From Massilia endophytica (GTDB lineage: Bacteria; Pseudomonadota; Gammaproteobacteria; Burkholderiales; Burkholderiaceae_D): 64,000 nucleotides of DNA. The position numbers and the translations under genes were made by a program. The notes beneath the pieces were generated by a model that was not told where the DNA came from, made no database searches, and saw only the letters and a program-made list of their open reading frames with translations. Shown here one piece after another: positions 1 to 7,646 of the stretch (within the stretch, counting starts at the first letter, position 1; every line of letters starts with the position of its first letter). The stretch spans positions 434,001 through 498,000 of the forward strand of contig NZ_CP088952.1 of assembly GCF_021165955.1 (NCBI RefSeq), read 5' to 3'.

Positions 1-1453
1 CCAGCTTGCGCAGGTCGGGGGAGGGCACGTAGTCCTCGACGCCGCCGCCCAGCTGGGTGATTTCGCGTACGCCATCTTTCGCGGATACGGAGCAGATCTC
101 GTAATCCCCCGGCGTCTTGCGGTTGCACAGCACCCAGGCCATGGAACCGTCCGCGTTCCAGCGCACATTGCTCGCTTCCCACTGGCCGCTCGTGAGGGTG
201 CGCTTAACGCCGCCGCTCACGGTGTAGAGGTGGGAGTAGCCGCTTTCCTCGGAGAGGAACCACAGGGTCTGCTGGTCCGGCAGCCAGCCGAATTCGTTGA
301 AGCGCGAGTTGATCCAGGCCTTGTCGGTCAGCCGGTGCACCGGCTGCAGGGCGGCCTTGTCCAGATCCACGGTAGCGATCCAGCGGTCCTTGTTGTCCAC
401 CGCGCGCAGCATCACCGCGGCGCGGGTGCCGTTGCTGTTCCATGCCAGGCCGTTGCCGGTGTCGTCTTCCAGGCGCAGGGCGCGGTTGCCTTTCAGGGCT
501 TCCAGCTTTTGCGCACTGCGCATCGCCGCGAGCGGGTCGTCCTTCACGCCGGGCAGGGTATCGAGCGGAATGTCGCGCACGGCGCCGCTGCGCAGGTCCA
601 CCAGCTTCAGCGACTGCGCCAGCGGCAGGTTGCGTCCCACGCGGGTGCGCTGGTCGTCGAATTCCTCGTAGCCCGATTCCGTGACGTAGCGCGGCATCTT
701 GCCCACGCGGCCGTTCTCGCTGGTTTTTGGGGACAGCGCCAGCAGCAGCCAGCGGCCGTCCGGCGACAGGGAACTGGCGTCGATCACCACCTTGTCGCCG
801 AGGTAGAAGGGCGCGGGAGCGCGGGTTGGGTCGGCGCGGCGCAGCGCTTCGTTGTAGCTGCGCGTGGCTTCGCGGTCGTCCTTCTGGCGCTTCAGGGTGG
901 CGATGAGGCGCAGCTGCATGCTGCGCAGGTAGTCTTCGTCCGGCGCGGCGGCAGGATCCTTCATCGCGCGCGGCATCGCCAGGGGCGACACCAGGCGGTC
1001 GGCGCGCGTCCAGCTGAACCAGTCGTGGCCGATGCGGTACTGCACGGCGCTGCCGTCGGAAGAGTACTGCGGGTCGGCGGCGGGCACGGTGTTGCGGCTG
1101 ATCTGGGTGAGCGCGCCCGTTTTCAGGTCGCGCTCGAACAGGTCGCCGTTGCGCAGCAGGACGGCGCGCGTGCGCTCGCGGTTGAAGGCGATGTTCTCGC
1201 TGTCGAGGGTGGCCAGTTCCGCCTCGCCAACCACGCGCGGCTTGGCCCCGGCCACATAGGTGTCGCGCAGCGGCGAGCCTGCGCGCTTCTGCTTGTAATA
1301 GACGTTCTTGCTGTCCCAGCTCCACCACGCGGTTTCGACTGGGGCGCCGATCCAGTCCGGATGGGACATGGCCTGGTCGAGCGTGACAGGGGTATAGGCG
1401 AGGGCCGGCAGCGCGATGGCGGCAGCCGAAAGGGTCAGGACGAATTTGCGCAT
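1..1453 (-). CDS. S9 family peptidase, N-terminal part (cut by window edge)
   Basis: The reading frame is open from an ATG at 1453 down to base 1, about 484 residues, so the C-terminus is outside the window. It begins with a signal peptide (MRKFVLTLSAAAIALPALA), then shows a DPP4/prolyl-oligopeptidase-type beta-propeller with repeats such as WSWDSKNVYY, SSDGSAVQYR, LSPDGRWLLL and NEFGWLPDQQTLWF. In this family the propeller precedes an alpha/beta-hydrolase domain with Ser-Asp-His that trims proline-containing peptides; that catalytic half would lie left of base 1. The signal peptide indicates a periplasmic or secreted protein. It lies downstream of, and in the same direction as, the stressosome operon, with a 75 bp gap, and is probably independent of it. 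Family assignment is confident; substrate is unknown. Confidence 0.85.
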   Translation of the reverse strand, partial: MRKFVLTLSAAAIALPALAYTPVTLDQAMSHPDWIGAPVETAWWSWDSKNVYYKQKRAGSPLRDTYVAGAKPRVVGEAELATLDSENIAFNRERTRAVLLRNGDLFERDLKTGALTQISRNTVPAADPQYSSDGSAVQYRIGHDWFSWTRADRLVSPLAMPRAMKDPAAAPDEDYLRSMQLRLIATLKRQKDDREATRSYNEALRRADPTRAPAPFYLGDKVVIDASSLSPDGRWLLLALSPKTSENGRVGKMPRYVTESGYEEFDDQRTRVGRNLPLAQSLKLVDLRSGAVRDIPLDTLPGVKDDPLAAMRSAQKLEALKGNRALRLEDDTGNGLAWNSNGTRAAVMLRAVDNKDRWIATVDLDKAALQPVHRLTDKAWINSRFNEFGWLPDQQTLWFLSEESGYSHLYTVSGGVKRTLTSGQWEASNVRWNADGSMAWVLCNRKTPGDYEICSVSAKDGVREITQLGGGVEDYVPSPDLRKL

Positions 1454-1528
1454 TGGATCGGTGAATGAACAAAGGAGCGCAGATTCTAGCGCATTCGCGC
1501 ACCGCCGCCGCCGGCGGCCGGGCCGGCC

Positions 1529-3052
1529 TCAGATCTGAACAGCGAAGCGGCGTACGGTGGCATCCAGCACGTCAAGGCTGACGGGCTTGGTCAGGTGATG
1601 GTTGAAGCCTGCGGCGCGGGCTTCCTCGCGGTCCTTGTCCTGGCCGTAGCCGGTAAGCGCGACGAGCGCTGTGCGCTGCAGGGAAGGCTCGCGGCGCATG
1701 GCCGCCGCCACTGCCACGCCGCTCATGTCCGGCAGGCCGATGTCGAGGAAGACCACGTCCGGCTGCATGGCCAGGGCGGCCGCGATGGCGCCCGCGCCGT
1801 CATGCGCCAGCTTCACCTGGTGCCCGGCATGTTCCAGCAGGGCGCCCACGATTTCGGCGGCGTCCACGCTGTCGTCCACCACGAGGATTCGGTACTGCTT
1901 CGCGTCCGGCGCCGAGGCGGCTCCCGCCGAGGCGCAGGCGGGAGCGTCCGCCTCCTGGGCCGGGAGCCTGACTTCGAAAGTGCTGCCCTTGCCCGGCCCT
2001 TCGCTCTCCGCGCTGACCGTGCCGCCATGCAGCTGAACCAGGGTGCGCACCAGCGAAAGGCCGATGCCAAGTCCGTCCTGCACCCGGTCCGGCGAGTGGC
2101 CTGCCTGGGAGAAGAGGTCGAAGATATTGGCCATGTCCGCCGGGCTGATGCCGATGCCGTCATCCTGCACGCGCACCACGGCCTGCCCGTCCGCGAAGGA
2201 TGCGGAGAGTGTGATCTGCCCGCCCGGCGGCGTGAACTTGGCGGCGTTGTTCAGGAGGTTGGAGATGACTTGCGACAGCCGTACTTCGTCGCCGTCGATC
2301 CACAGCTCGTGCTCGGGGAGGTGCACATCCAGCGCGTGCTGGCGCTTGCGGATATTGGGCTGCGAAGTCTCGATGGCGGCGCGCACCAGGGCGCACAGCT
2401 CCACAGGGCCACGCTTCAGGGTGATCTTGCCCTGCGAGATGCGCGACACGTCGAGCAGGTCGTCCACCAGGCGCACCATGTGGTCGGTCTGGCGCAGGAT
2501 CATCTGGCGTGCATTCTCCTGCAGTTCCGAAGGCGAGGGATCGAGCTGGCGCAGCAGCTCCACGGCATTGCGGATTGGCCCGAGCGGATTGCGCAGCTCG
2601 TGCGCGAGGATGGCGAGAAACTCGTCCTTGCGCCGGTCCATCTCGCGCAGCTCGCGCTCCACCCGGCCCAGGCGCAGCAGCGCCCGCACATTGGCCACCA
2701 GTTCTTCCGGCTCGATGGGCTCGAACAGGTAGTTGTCCGCCCCCGTATCGAGGGCGCGGATCTTGTCGGGCTTGCCGATGTAGGAGGCGGAGGTCTGCAG
2801 CACCAGCACCATGGCCGTGTGAGGATCCTCCTTCAGCTTGCGGCAGACGTCGAAGCCGTTGATGTCGGGCAGTTTGGTGTCCAGGAGCACCAGGTCCGGC
2901 CGTTCCTGCGCCGCCTTCTCCAGGGCTTCGCTGCCGCTGGCAGCTTCGATGACGCGGAAGCCAGCGTACTGCAGCACACGGGTCTTGGCGTAGCGGGCGG
3001 CGTCGGTGTCGTCCACATTGAGAATCAGCTGTTCAGGAGGTGCCTTCATCAT
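1529..3052 (-). CDS. hybrid histidine kinase, REC-HisKA-HATPase-REC
   Basis: 507 residues from the ATG-ATG at 3052; an AGAGG ribosome-binding site overlaps the stop codon of the upstream kinase 5 bp away, so this start is preferred over an in-frame ATG at 3073. The order is: receiver domain (phospho-acceptor D58 in VLLDTKLPD), HisKA with H151 in FLAILAHELRNPL, HATPase_c with the N-box NLLNNAAKF and G-boxes DDGIGI and GLGIGL, and a second receiver with acceptor Asp in VVFLDIGLPDMSG. There is no signal peptide or membrane segment, so it is cytoplasmic. No DNA-binding output domain is present. As the last gene of the stressosome operon it is a plausible receiver of phosphate from the preceding kinase; that is inference from order and domain content. 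Confidence 0.9.
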   Translation of the reverse strand: MMKAPPEQLILNVDDTDAARYAKTRVLQYAGFRVIEAASGSEALEKAAQERPDLVLLDTKLPDINGFDVCRKLKEDPHTAMVLVLQTSASYIGKPDKIRALDTGADNYLFEPIEPEELVANVRALLRLGRVERELREMDRRKDEFLAILAHELRNPLGPIRNAVELLRQLDPSPSELQENARQMILRQTDHMVRLVDDLLDVSRISQGKITLKRGPVELCALVRAAIETSQPNIRKRQHALDVHLPEHELWIDGDEVRLSQVISNLLNNAAKFTPPGGQITLSASFADGQAVVRVQDDGIGISPADMANIFDLFSQAGHSPDRVQDGLGIGLSLVRTLVQLHGGTVSAESEGPGKGSTFEVRLPAQEADAPACASAGAASAPDAKQYRILVVDDSVDAAEIVGALLEHAGHQVKLAHDGAGAIAAALAMQPDVVFLDIGLPDMSGVAVAAAMRREPSLQRTALVALTGYGQDKDREEARAAGFNHHLTKPVSLDVLDATVRRFAVQI

Positions 3053-3057
3053 GACCT

Positions 3058-4812
3058 CTATTCGAAATGGCACAGGGCGTTCAATTGCGCGAGCAGCTCA
3101 TCGCGCGCCAGGGGTTTGGTGAAGTAGGCATCGGCGCCGAGCGCGAAGGCCTTCTGGCGGTCGGCCACTTCGGAAGCGATGATGATGGGTACATGCCTGC
3201 GCCGCTCGTCGCTCTTGGTCTGGGTGAGCCAGCGCCAGCTGTCCTCGCCGCCCAGGTAGAGATCGAGGATGACCGCCGCGGGCGTTTCGTGCGCCCAGGC
3301 CTGATCGGCCTCCCAGATGCTTCGCGCGGGCACCAGGCGGTAGGGCGTATTGCGCAGGAAGCCCCGGTAAAGCACCAGAGTGGAGCGGTCGTCCTCCACG
3401 GCCAGCACGGGTATGCCGCTGGCGTCGGCATCCATCGGACTTTCCGCGAACGGCAGCGGTTCCGGCACCGCCGCATGCACCAGGGGGACGGTAACGCTGA
3501 ACGTGGAGCCCTGGCCCGGCGTGCTGGCCAGCGCCACATGGCCGCCCAGCAGTTCGGCCAGGCGGCGGCATAGCGGCAGGCCCAGGCCCGTTCCCTTGAC
3601 GCGGTGCTGCAGGCGGTTTTCCACCTGCCCGAACTCCTCGAAGATGATCTGCTGGTGCTCCGGTGCGATGCCGATCCCCGTATCCTCCACGGAGAAACGT
3701 ACCGTTTCGCCATCGTCGGCCAGCGCTGCGCTCACGCGAACCCGCCCGCGCTCCGTGAACTTCAGCGCGTTGGAGATGAAGTTGCGCAGGATCTGCGACA
3801 GCTTGGCCTCGTCCGTCATCAGCGTGAGCGGCGCCTCGGGCTCGTCGAAGACCAGCTCCACGGAGGCGCTGACCAGGAGCGGCCGCAGCATGCCGCGCAG
3901 GGCGCTGAACATGTCGTGCACCTCGAAGGCCACCGGGTGCACGTCCACCTTTCCCGCCTCGATCTTGGCCAGGTCCAGCAGGTCATCCACCAGTTCGGCC
4001 AGGGATTCGGCGCCCTTCAGGATGTAGCGCACCTGCTTCTCCTGCTCGGGCGCGAGGGGGCCGTCCACCCGGTCCAGCAGAAGCTTGGAGAGCGCGCGGA
4101 TGGAACTGAGCGGCGTGCGGAACTCGTGGCTCATGTTGGAGAGGAAGCGCGTCTTCATTTCGTCCGCCCGGCGCAGATGGTCGGCCTTCTCGTCCAGCTC
4201 CGCATACAGGGCGACCACGCCGCGGTTGGTGTCTTCCAGCTCGCGCGTGAGCTGCACCAGTTCGTCCTGCCGCGCCTTCAGTTCGGCCAGGGTGGCGAGC
4301 AGCTCCTTGTTCTGCTGCTGCATCTCGGACAGGGTGACATCGGCGGGCAGGGACGTCAGCTGAGCGCCCATGGCGCCGATCGCCACCGGCGTCAGCAGCT
4401 CCGCCGTCGGTGGAAGCAGCTTTTTCAGGACGATGGTGGTGCCTGCCCCCGGCGCCGTGCGGATATCGCACTGGTCCATCAGCCGCCGCGCACCAAGGAT
4501 GCCGAGGCCCATGCCCGTATTCGACTGGTAGCGGCCCGACAGCACAAGATCGAGGTTGACAATGCCGGGCCCCTTGTCTTCGATGGTGATGACCAGCAGC
4601 TGCGGCGCCGTTTCGCCCTCCACCGCAAACTCCACGCGGCCTTCGCGCGCGTAGTTGTAGACATTGCGCGCCAGCTCGGAAACGGCGGTGGCGATGCGGG
4701 CCTGGTCCTGGCTGTTGAAGCCGCAGAGCGCGGCGATCTGGCGCGCGCGCTGGCGCGATGCCACCACGTCCAGCTCCGCATGGATGCCCAGGCTGAGGAT
4801 GCGCAGGCTCAT
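3058..4812 (-). CDS. hybrid histidine kinase with N-terminal RsbT-like ATPase domain
   Basis: 584 residues. The ATG at 4812 overlaps the rsbX-like stop (ATGA), the usual sign of translational coupling. Residues 1-130 form an RsbT/RsbW-type GHKL ATPase domain (ATAVSELARNVYNYA, EDKGPGI, GMGLGILGARRL) that closely resembles the separate RsbT-like protein two genes upstream. A glutamine- and leucine-rich probable coiled coil (about 160-215) leads to HisKA with H229 in NMSHEFRTPL, a second HATPase_c (NFISNALKFT, EDTGIGI, GTGLGLP) and a C-terminal receiver with VILDLYLGG. There is no membrane segment. The protein therefore carries two different ATPase domains. The stressosome-type domain fused to a histidine kinase suggests that it couples the RsbRST complex to phosphotransfer. 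Confidence 0.88.
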   Translation of the reverse strand: MSLRILSLGIHAELDVVASRQRARQIAALCGFNSQDQARIATAVSELARNVYNYAREGRVEFAVEGETAPQLLVITIEDKGPGIVNLDLVLSGRYQSNTGMGLGILGARRLMDQCDIRTAPGAGTTIVLKKLLPPTAELLTPVAIGAMGAQLTSLPADVTLSEMQQQNKELLATLAELKARQDELVQLTRELEDTNRGVVALYAELDEKADHLRRADEMKTRFLSNMSHEFRTPLSSIRALSKLLLDRVDGPLAPEQEKQVRYILKGAESLAELVDDLLDLAKIEAGKVDVHPVAFEVHDMFSALRGMLRPLLVSASVELVFDEPEAPLTLMTDEAKLSQILRNFISNALKFTERGRVRVSAALADDGETVRFSVEDTGIGIAPEHQQIIFEEFGQVENRLQHRVKGTGLGLPLCRRLAELLGGHVALASTPGQGSTFSVTVPLVHAAVPEPLPFAESPMDADASGIPVLAVEDDRSTLVLYRGFLRNTPYRLVPARSIWEADQAWAHETPAAVILDLYLGGEDSWRWLTQTKSDERRRHVPIIIASEVADRQKAFALGADAYFTKPLARDELLAQLNALCHFE

Positions 4813-5843
4813 GGCGACCATCCTTCGCGGTCACGCAGCACGAGCACAGTCACGTCGTCGCGGTGGCGGCTGCCGTCGCGGAACAGCACACCCGCCACCA
4901 GGGCGGGGTGGCAGTGCAGCAGGCCGGGGTAGTCGCCCAGGTCCCAGCGCGAGGCCAGTCCGTCCGAATGCAGCACCAGCATGGTGTCCGCGTTCCAGGC
5001 TGCGGAGAATTCCTGCACCTTGCGCATATTGCTGCCGACGATGCCGTTATGCGATACCAGCTGGCGCCGGTCGGACCCGTCGAAGATATAGGTGGCGATA
5101 TTGCCGATGCCGGCGAAGCTGAGCGTTTCATGCAGCATGTCGATGCGCGCCACCGCCACCGCCGCGCCGCGCGTTGCGCGCAGGGCGCCGTGAGCGTCCT
5201 GGATGAGGGTGGCGGCGGGAAGACGCGGTTCCTGCATCGTCACCGCGGCCGCGAGTTCCGAGGCCTGGGCCGCATGCATGCCATGGCCCAGGCCATCGGC
5301 CACCAGCACCGTCGCTTCCGTGGCGCCCAGCGCGAGCGCCCAGCTGTCGCCCGCCACCGTTTCGCCGTGCATGGGCAGGCAGACCACGCCGCAGTGAACC
5401 GATTGCGTGGGCGGTGCGGCATTGCGTGGCCACAGCTGCATGACGATGGCCGAGCCCTTGCCGGGCTGGCTGTAGATATCGAACACCTGGGCCAGGCGGC
5501 GCATTGCGCCCAGGCCCACGCCGAAGCTGCCCGCCGTGGTGGTGCCGTCCTGCAGGCTGGCCGCGAGATTGGAGAAGCCCGGGCCGCTGTCCAGGGCCAG
5601 CACCTCGATTCCCCGGGCGGCGCCGCTGCGCAAGGGCCGCAGGAGGATATGGCCGCGGCCAGCATGCTTGAGGATGTTGGTGGCCGCCTCGGTGACGGCA
5701 ATGGCCACTTCTCCCGCTGCCGTCTCGTCGAAGCCGCTGTGCGCGCAGATATCGGCGGCCGTGCGGCGGCAGGCAGCGATCTGGCTGCTCTCGTTGACCG
5801 GATGGCAGGTCTGGCGCAGTTCCGCCCCTAGAATGGTTTCCAT
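4809..5843 (-). CDS. RsbX-like SpoIIE/PP2C phosphatase with N-terminal ATPase domain
   Basis: 344 residues. The N-terminal 130 residues are an anti-sigma-factor-type GHKL ATPase (AVTEAATNILKHA, DSGPGFSNL, GSFGVGLGAMRRL). The C-terminal half is a SpoIIE-like PP2C phosphatase with the metal-binding Asp motifs GETVAGDSW and VLVADGLGHG and a late DDVTVLVL. In stressosome clusters an RsbX phosphatase removes phosphate from RsbR and RsbS to reset the complex after stress; that function is assigned by family and position. B. subtilis RsbX is a PP2C domain alone, so the fused ATPase is an extra part. Its ATG overlaps the end of the rsbT-like gene by 16 bp and its stop overlaps the next start, placing it inside one operon. 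Confidence 0.88.
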   Translation of the reverse strand: METILGAELRQTCHPVNESSQIAACRRTAADICAHSGFDETAAGEVAIAVTEAATNILKHAGRGHILLRPLRSGAARGIEVLALDSGPGFSNLAASLQDGTTTAGSFGVGLGAMRRLAQVFDIYSQPGKGSAIVMQLWPRNAAPPTQSVHCGVVCLPMHGETVAGDSWALALGATEATVLVADGLGHGMHAAQASELAAAVTMQEPRLPAATLIQDAHGALRATRGAAVAVARIDMLHETLSFAGIGNIATYIFDGSDRRQLVSHNGIVGSNMRKVQEFSAAWNADTMLVLHSDGLASRWDLGDYPGLLHCHPALVAGVLFRDGSRHRDDVTVLVLRDREGWSP

Positions 5844-6244
5844 TTGCTGATCTTTACTGTGGTGCCTTGCCCCGGCGCCGATTCGATATCGAATTCGTCC
5901 GCCAGGCGCTTGGCGCCGGACAGGCCCAGGCCCATGCCGCCGCCAGTGGAGTAACCGTCGGCCAGGGCCTGGGCAATATCGGGAATGCCCGGACCGTGGT
6001 CGACAAACGTGAGTCCGATGCCGCGCCGCAGCCCGTTCTGCAGCTTGTGCAGATGGGCCTCGCCGCCGCCGCCGTAGCGCAGCGTGTTGCGCGCCAGTTC
6101 GCTGGCCGCGGTGATCATCTTGGTCTGGTCGATCAGGCTGAAGCCTGCGCCGATCATCTGCTCCCGCACGGACTGGCGCAGGCGCACCACATCTTCGTCG
6201 GAGCGGATCGGCAGGTTCAGCGCGGCCACGTCGTACTGGTTCAA
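5828..6244 (-). CDS. rsbT: RsbT-like serine/threonine kinase of the stressosome
   Basis: A GHKL-fold kinase of about 138 residues: PIRSDEDVVRLRQ at the start, N-box ITAASELARNTLRYGGGG, G1 box FVDHGPGIPD and G2 box GGGMGLGLSGAKRL. In known stressosomes RsbT is held by RsbR-RsbS, phosphorylates the STAS domains under stress and is then released to bind its downstream partner. The start is uncertain: an ATG at 6307 would overlap rsbS by 41 bp and add residues unlike the family; the TTG at 6244 has an AAGGCGGA ribosome-binding site 5 bp upstream and gives the normal N-terminus, so it is preferred. It lies between the rsbS-like and rsbX-like genes. No sigma factor or RsbU-like phosphatase is adjacent. 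Confidence 0.88.
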   Translation of the reverse strand: MNQYDVAALNLPIRSDEDVVRLRQSVREQMIGAGFSLIDQTKMITAASELARNTLRYGGGGEAHLHKLQNGLRRGIGLTFVDHGPGIPDIAQALADGYSTGGGMGLGLSGAKRLADEFDIESAPGQGTTVKISKWKPF

Positions 6245-6266
6245 GAAATCCGCCTTTCGCCCCGCA

Positions 6267-6620
6267 TCATTCGGGGCGCTGCAGCAGCTTGACGCCCTGC
6301 TCGACATTGAGGGCGGTGCGCACGCCGTGCAGCGTCAGGCCCAGTTCCACCAGCGTGATGGCGACGGCCGGCTGCATGCCCACCAGCACGGTGCGCGCAT
6401 CGAGGACGCGCGCCATGGCGGCGGTGTTGCTGATCATGCGGCCGATAAAGGAGTCCACGATATCCAGTGCCGAGATGTCGATCAGCACGCCTCTTGCGCG
6501 GTCCTTGACGATGCGCGCGGTCAGGTCGTCCTGCAGGGTCATCGCCAGCCGGTCGTGCATGTCGACCTGGATGGTGACGAGCAGCAGGTCGCCCATCTTT
6601 AGAATGGGAATGCGTTCCAT
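6267..6620 (-). CDS. rsbS: RsbS-like STAS-domain stressosome scaffold
   Basis: 117 residues, one STAS domain and nothing else (IPILKMGDLLLVTIQ at the start, GVLIDISALDIVDSFIG in the middle, MQPAVAITLVELGL near the end). The serine in DIVDSFIG (S57) aligns with the serine phosphorylated by RsbT in B. subtilis RsbS. The protein would form the core of the stressosome with RsbR and hold RsbT in place. It starts 10 bp after the rsbR stop. Identity as RsbS is firm from length, domain content and context; regulation of its phosphorylation is inferred from the family. Confidence 0.93.
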   Translation of the reverse strand: MERIPILKMGDLLLVTIQVDMHDRLAMTLQDDLTARIVKDRARGVLIDISALDIVDSFIGRMISNTAAMARVLDARTVLVGMQPAVAITLVELGLTLHGVRTALNVEQGVKLLQRPE

Positions 6621-6630
6621 GGCGCGCTAC

Positions 6631-7491
6631 TCAGGCTGCAATTGCGGTAACGCTGGCCCCCACGCGTTTCAGGGCAACCAGGAAGGCGTCGGCCAGGGTG
6701 GCTTTGGTGATCACATCTTCCAGGTTCACCCCGAGGTGGACGATGGTCTGGGCGATCTGCGGGCGGATGCCGCTGATGATGCAGTCGGCGCCCATCAGGC
6801 GCGCGGCGGCCACGGTCTTCAGCAGGTGCTGCGCCACCAGGGTATCCACGGTGGGCACGCCGGTGATGTCGATGATGGCGATGGAAGCGCTGGTCTCGAT
6901 GATCTTTTGCAGCAGGTTCTCCATCACCACCTGGGTGCGGGCGCTGTCCAGGGTGCCGATCAGGGGCAGGGCCAGCACATCCTTCCACAGCTGCACCACG
7001 GGCGTGGAGAGCTCCAGCAGCTCCTGCTGCTGGCGCAGGATCACGGCCTCGCGGCTCTTCTGGTATTCCTCGACGGTGAGCAGGCCAAGGCGGTCGAACA
7101 GCATGCCCGTTTCGGCCACTTCCGTCGCCAGGGCGGCCGGATCGCCGGCCATGGCGGTGCGCAGCAGGCCGAACAGGGGCTCCTTCAGGGAGAAGATGAA
7201 CAGGGCGGTCTCGGTCGGCGTGTAGCCCTGGCGCACGCGGCTGGCGGAAATGTCCTGCAGCAGGTGGCGCACGTCGGTCCAGCTGGCGCTGTCGATGTCG
7301 TAACTGCCACCCTTGTCCAGCGCCTTGATCAGCTGCGGAACGAAGCGCATGGCCTGCTGGCGCATTTCCGCCTCGGCAGCCTTGTCGCGCCGCACCATGC
7401 GCGACAACATGCCGTTCAGCCAGCCCTCCAGCAGGGCATCCTGATGTTCGGTGAGGATTCTGGCCAGGTGGCCGGTTGTTGCCAGACTCAT
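6631..7491 (-). CDS. rsbR: RsbR-like stressosome sensor/co-antagonist
   Basis: 286 residues, first gene of the operon, with a GGAG site before the ATG at 7491. Residues 1-150 are an all-helical RsbRD_N-type sensory domain (LTEHQDALLEGWLNGML onward) in place of the globin fold seen in B. subtilis RsbRA. Residues 155-280 are a STAS domain with the hallmark IIDITGVPTVDTLVAQHL and GIRPQIAQTIVHLGV. T217, in the TVDT segment, aligns with the RsbT-phosphorylated serine of RsbS. The RsbRA site corresponding to T171 appears to be a leucine here, by eye. The protein should form the turrets of a stressosome and sense an unknown cytoplasmic signal. The promoter should lie in the 155 bp between 7491 and 7647. 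Confidence 0.92.
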   Translation of the reverse strand: MSLATTGHLARILTEHQDALLEGWLNGMLSRMVRRDKAAEAEMRQQAMRFVPQLIKALDKGGSYDIDSASWTDVRHLLQDISASRVRQGYTPTETALFIFSLKEPLFGLLRTAMAGDPAALATEVAETGMLFDRLGLLTVEEYQKSREAVILRQQQELLELSTPVVQLWKDVLALPLIGTLDSARTQVVMENLLQKIIETSASIAIIDITGVPTVDTLVAQHLLKTVAAARLMGADCIISGIRPQIAQTIVHLGVNLEDVITKATLADAFLVALKRVGASVTAIAA

Positions 7492-7605
7492 GCGTGCTCC
7501 GGAGAAATGTTAAAAAGAATCGGAGCAGTGTAGCAGCGGAGTTCGTAAACCCCGTGCACAATTGGAAATTGTTGTTGCCGGAACAATATGGCCACAAAAA
7601 CAAAA

Positions 7606-7625
7606 GGCAGGCCCGCAGGCCTGCC
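7606..7625 (-). terminator. intrinsic terminator after the TonB receptor
   Basis: A perfect 8 bp stem (GGCAGGCC, loop of 4, GGCCTGCC) is followed on the minus strand by a T-rich run (TTTTGTTTTTG, 7592-7605). It sits 21 bp past the receptor stop codon and separates it from the stressosome operon. Confidence 0.85.
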
Positions 7626-7646
7626 CCTTGCGTGGCGCGGCGGCGC

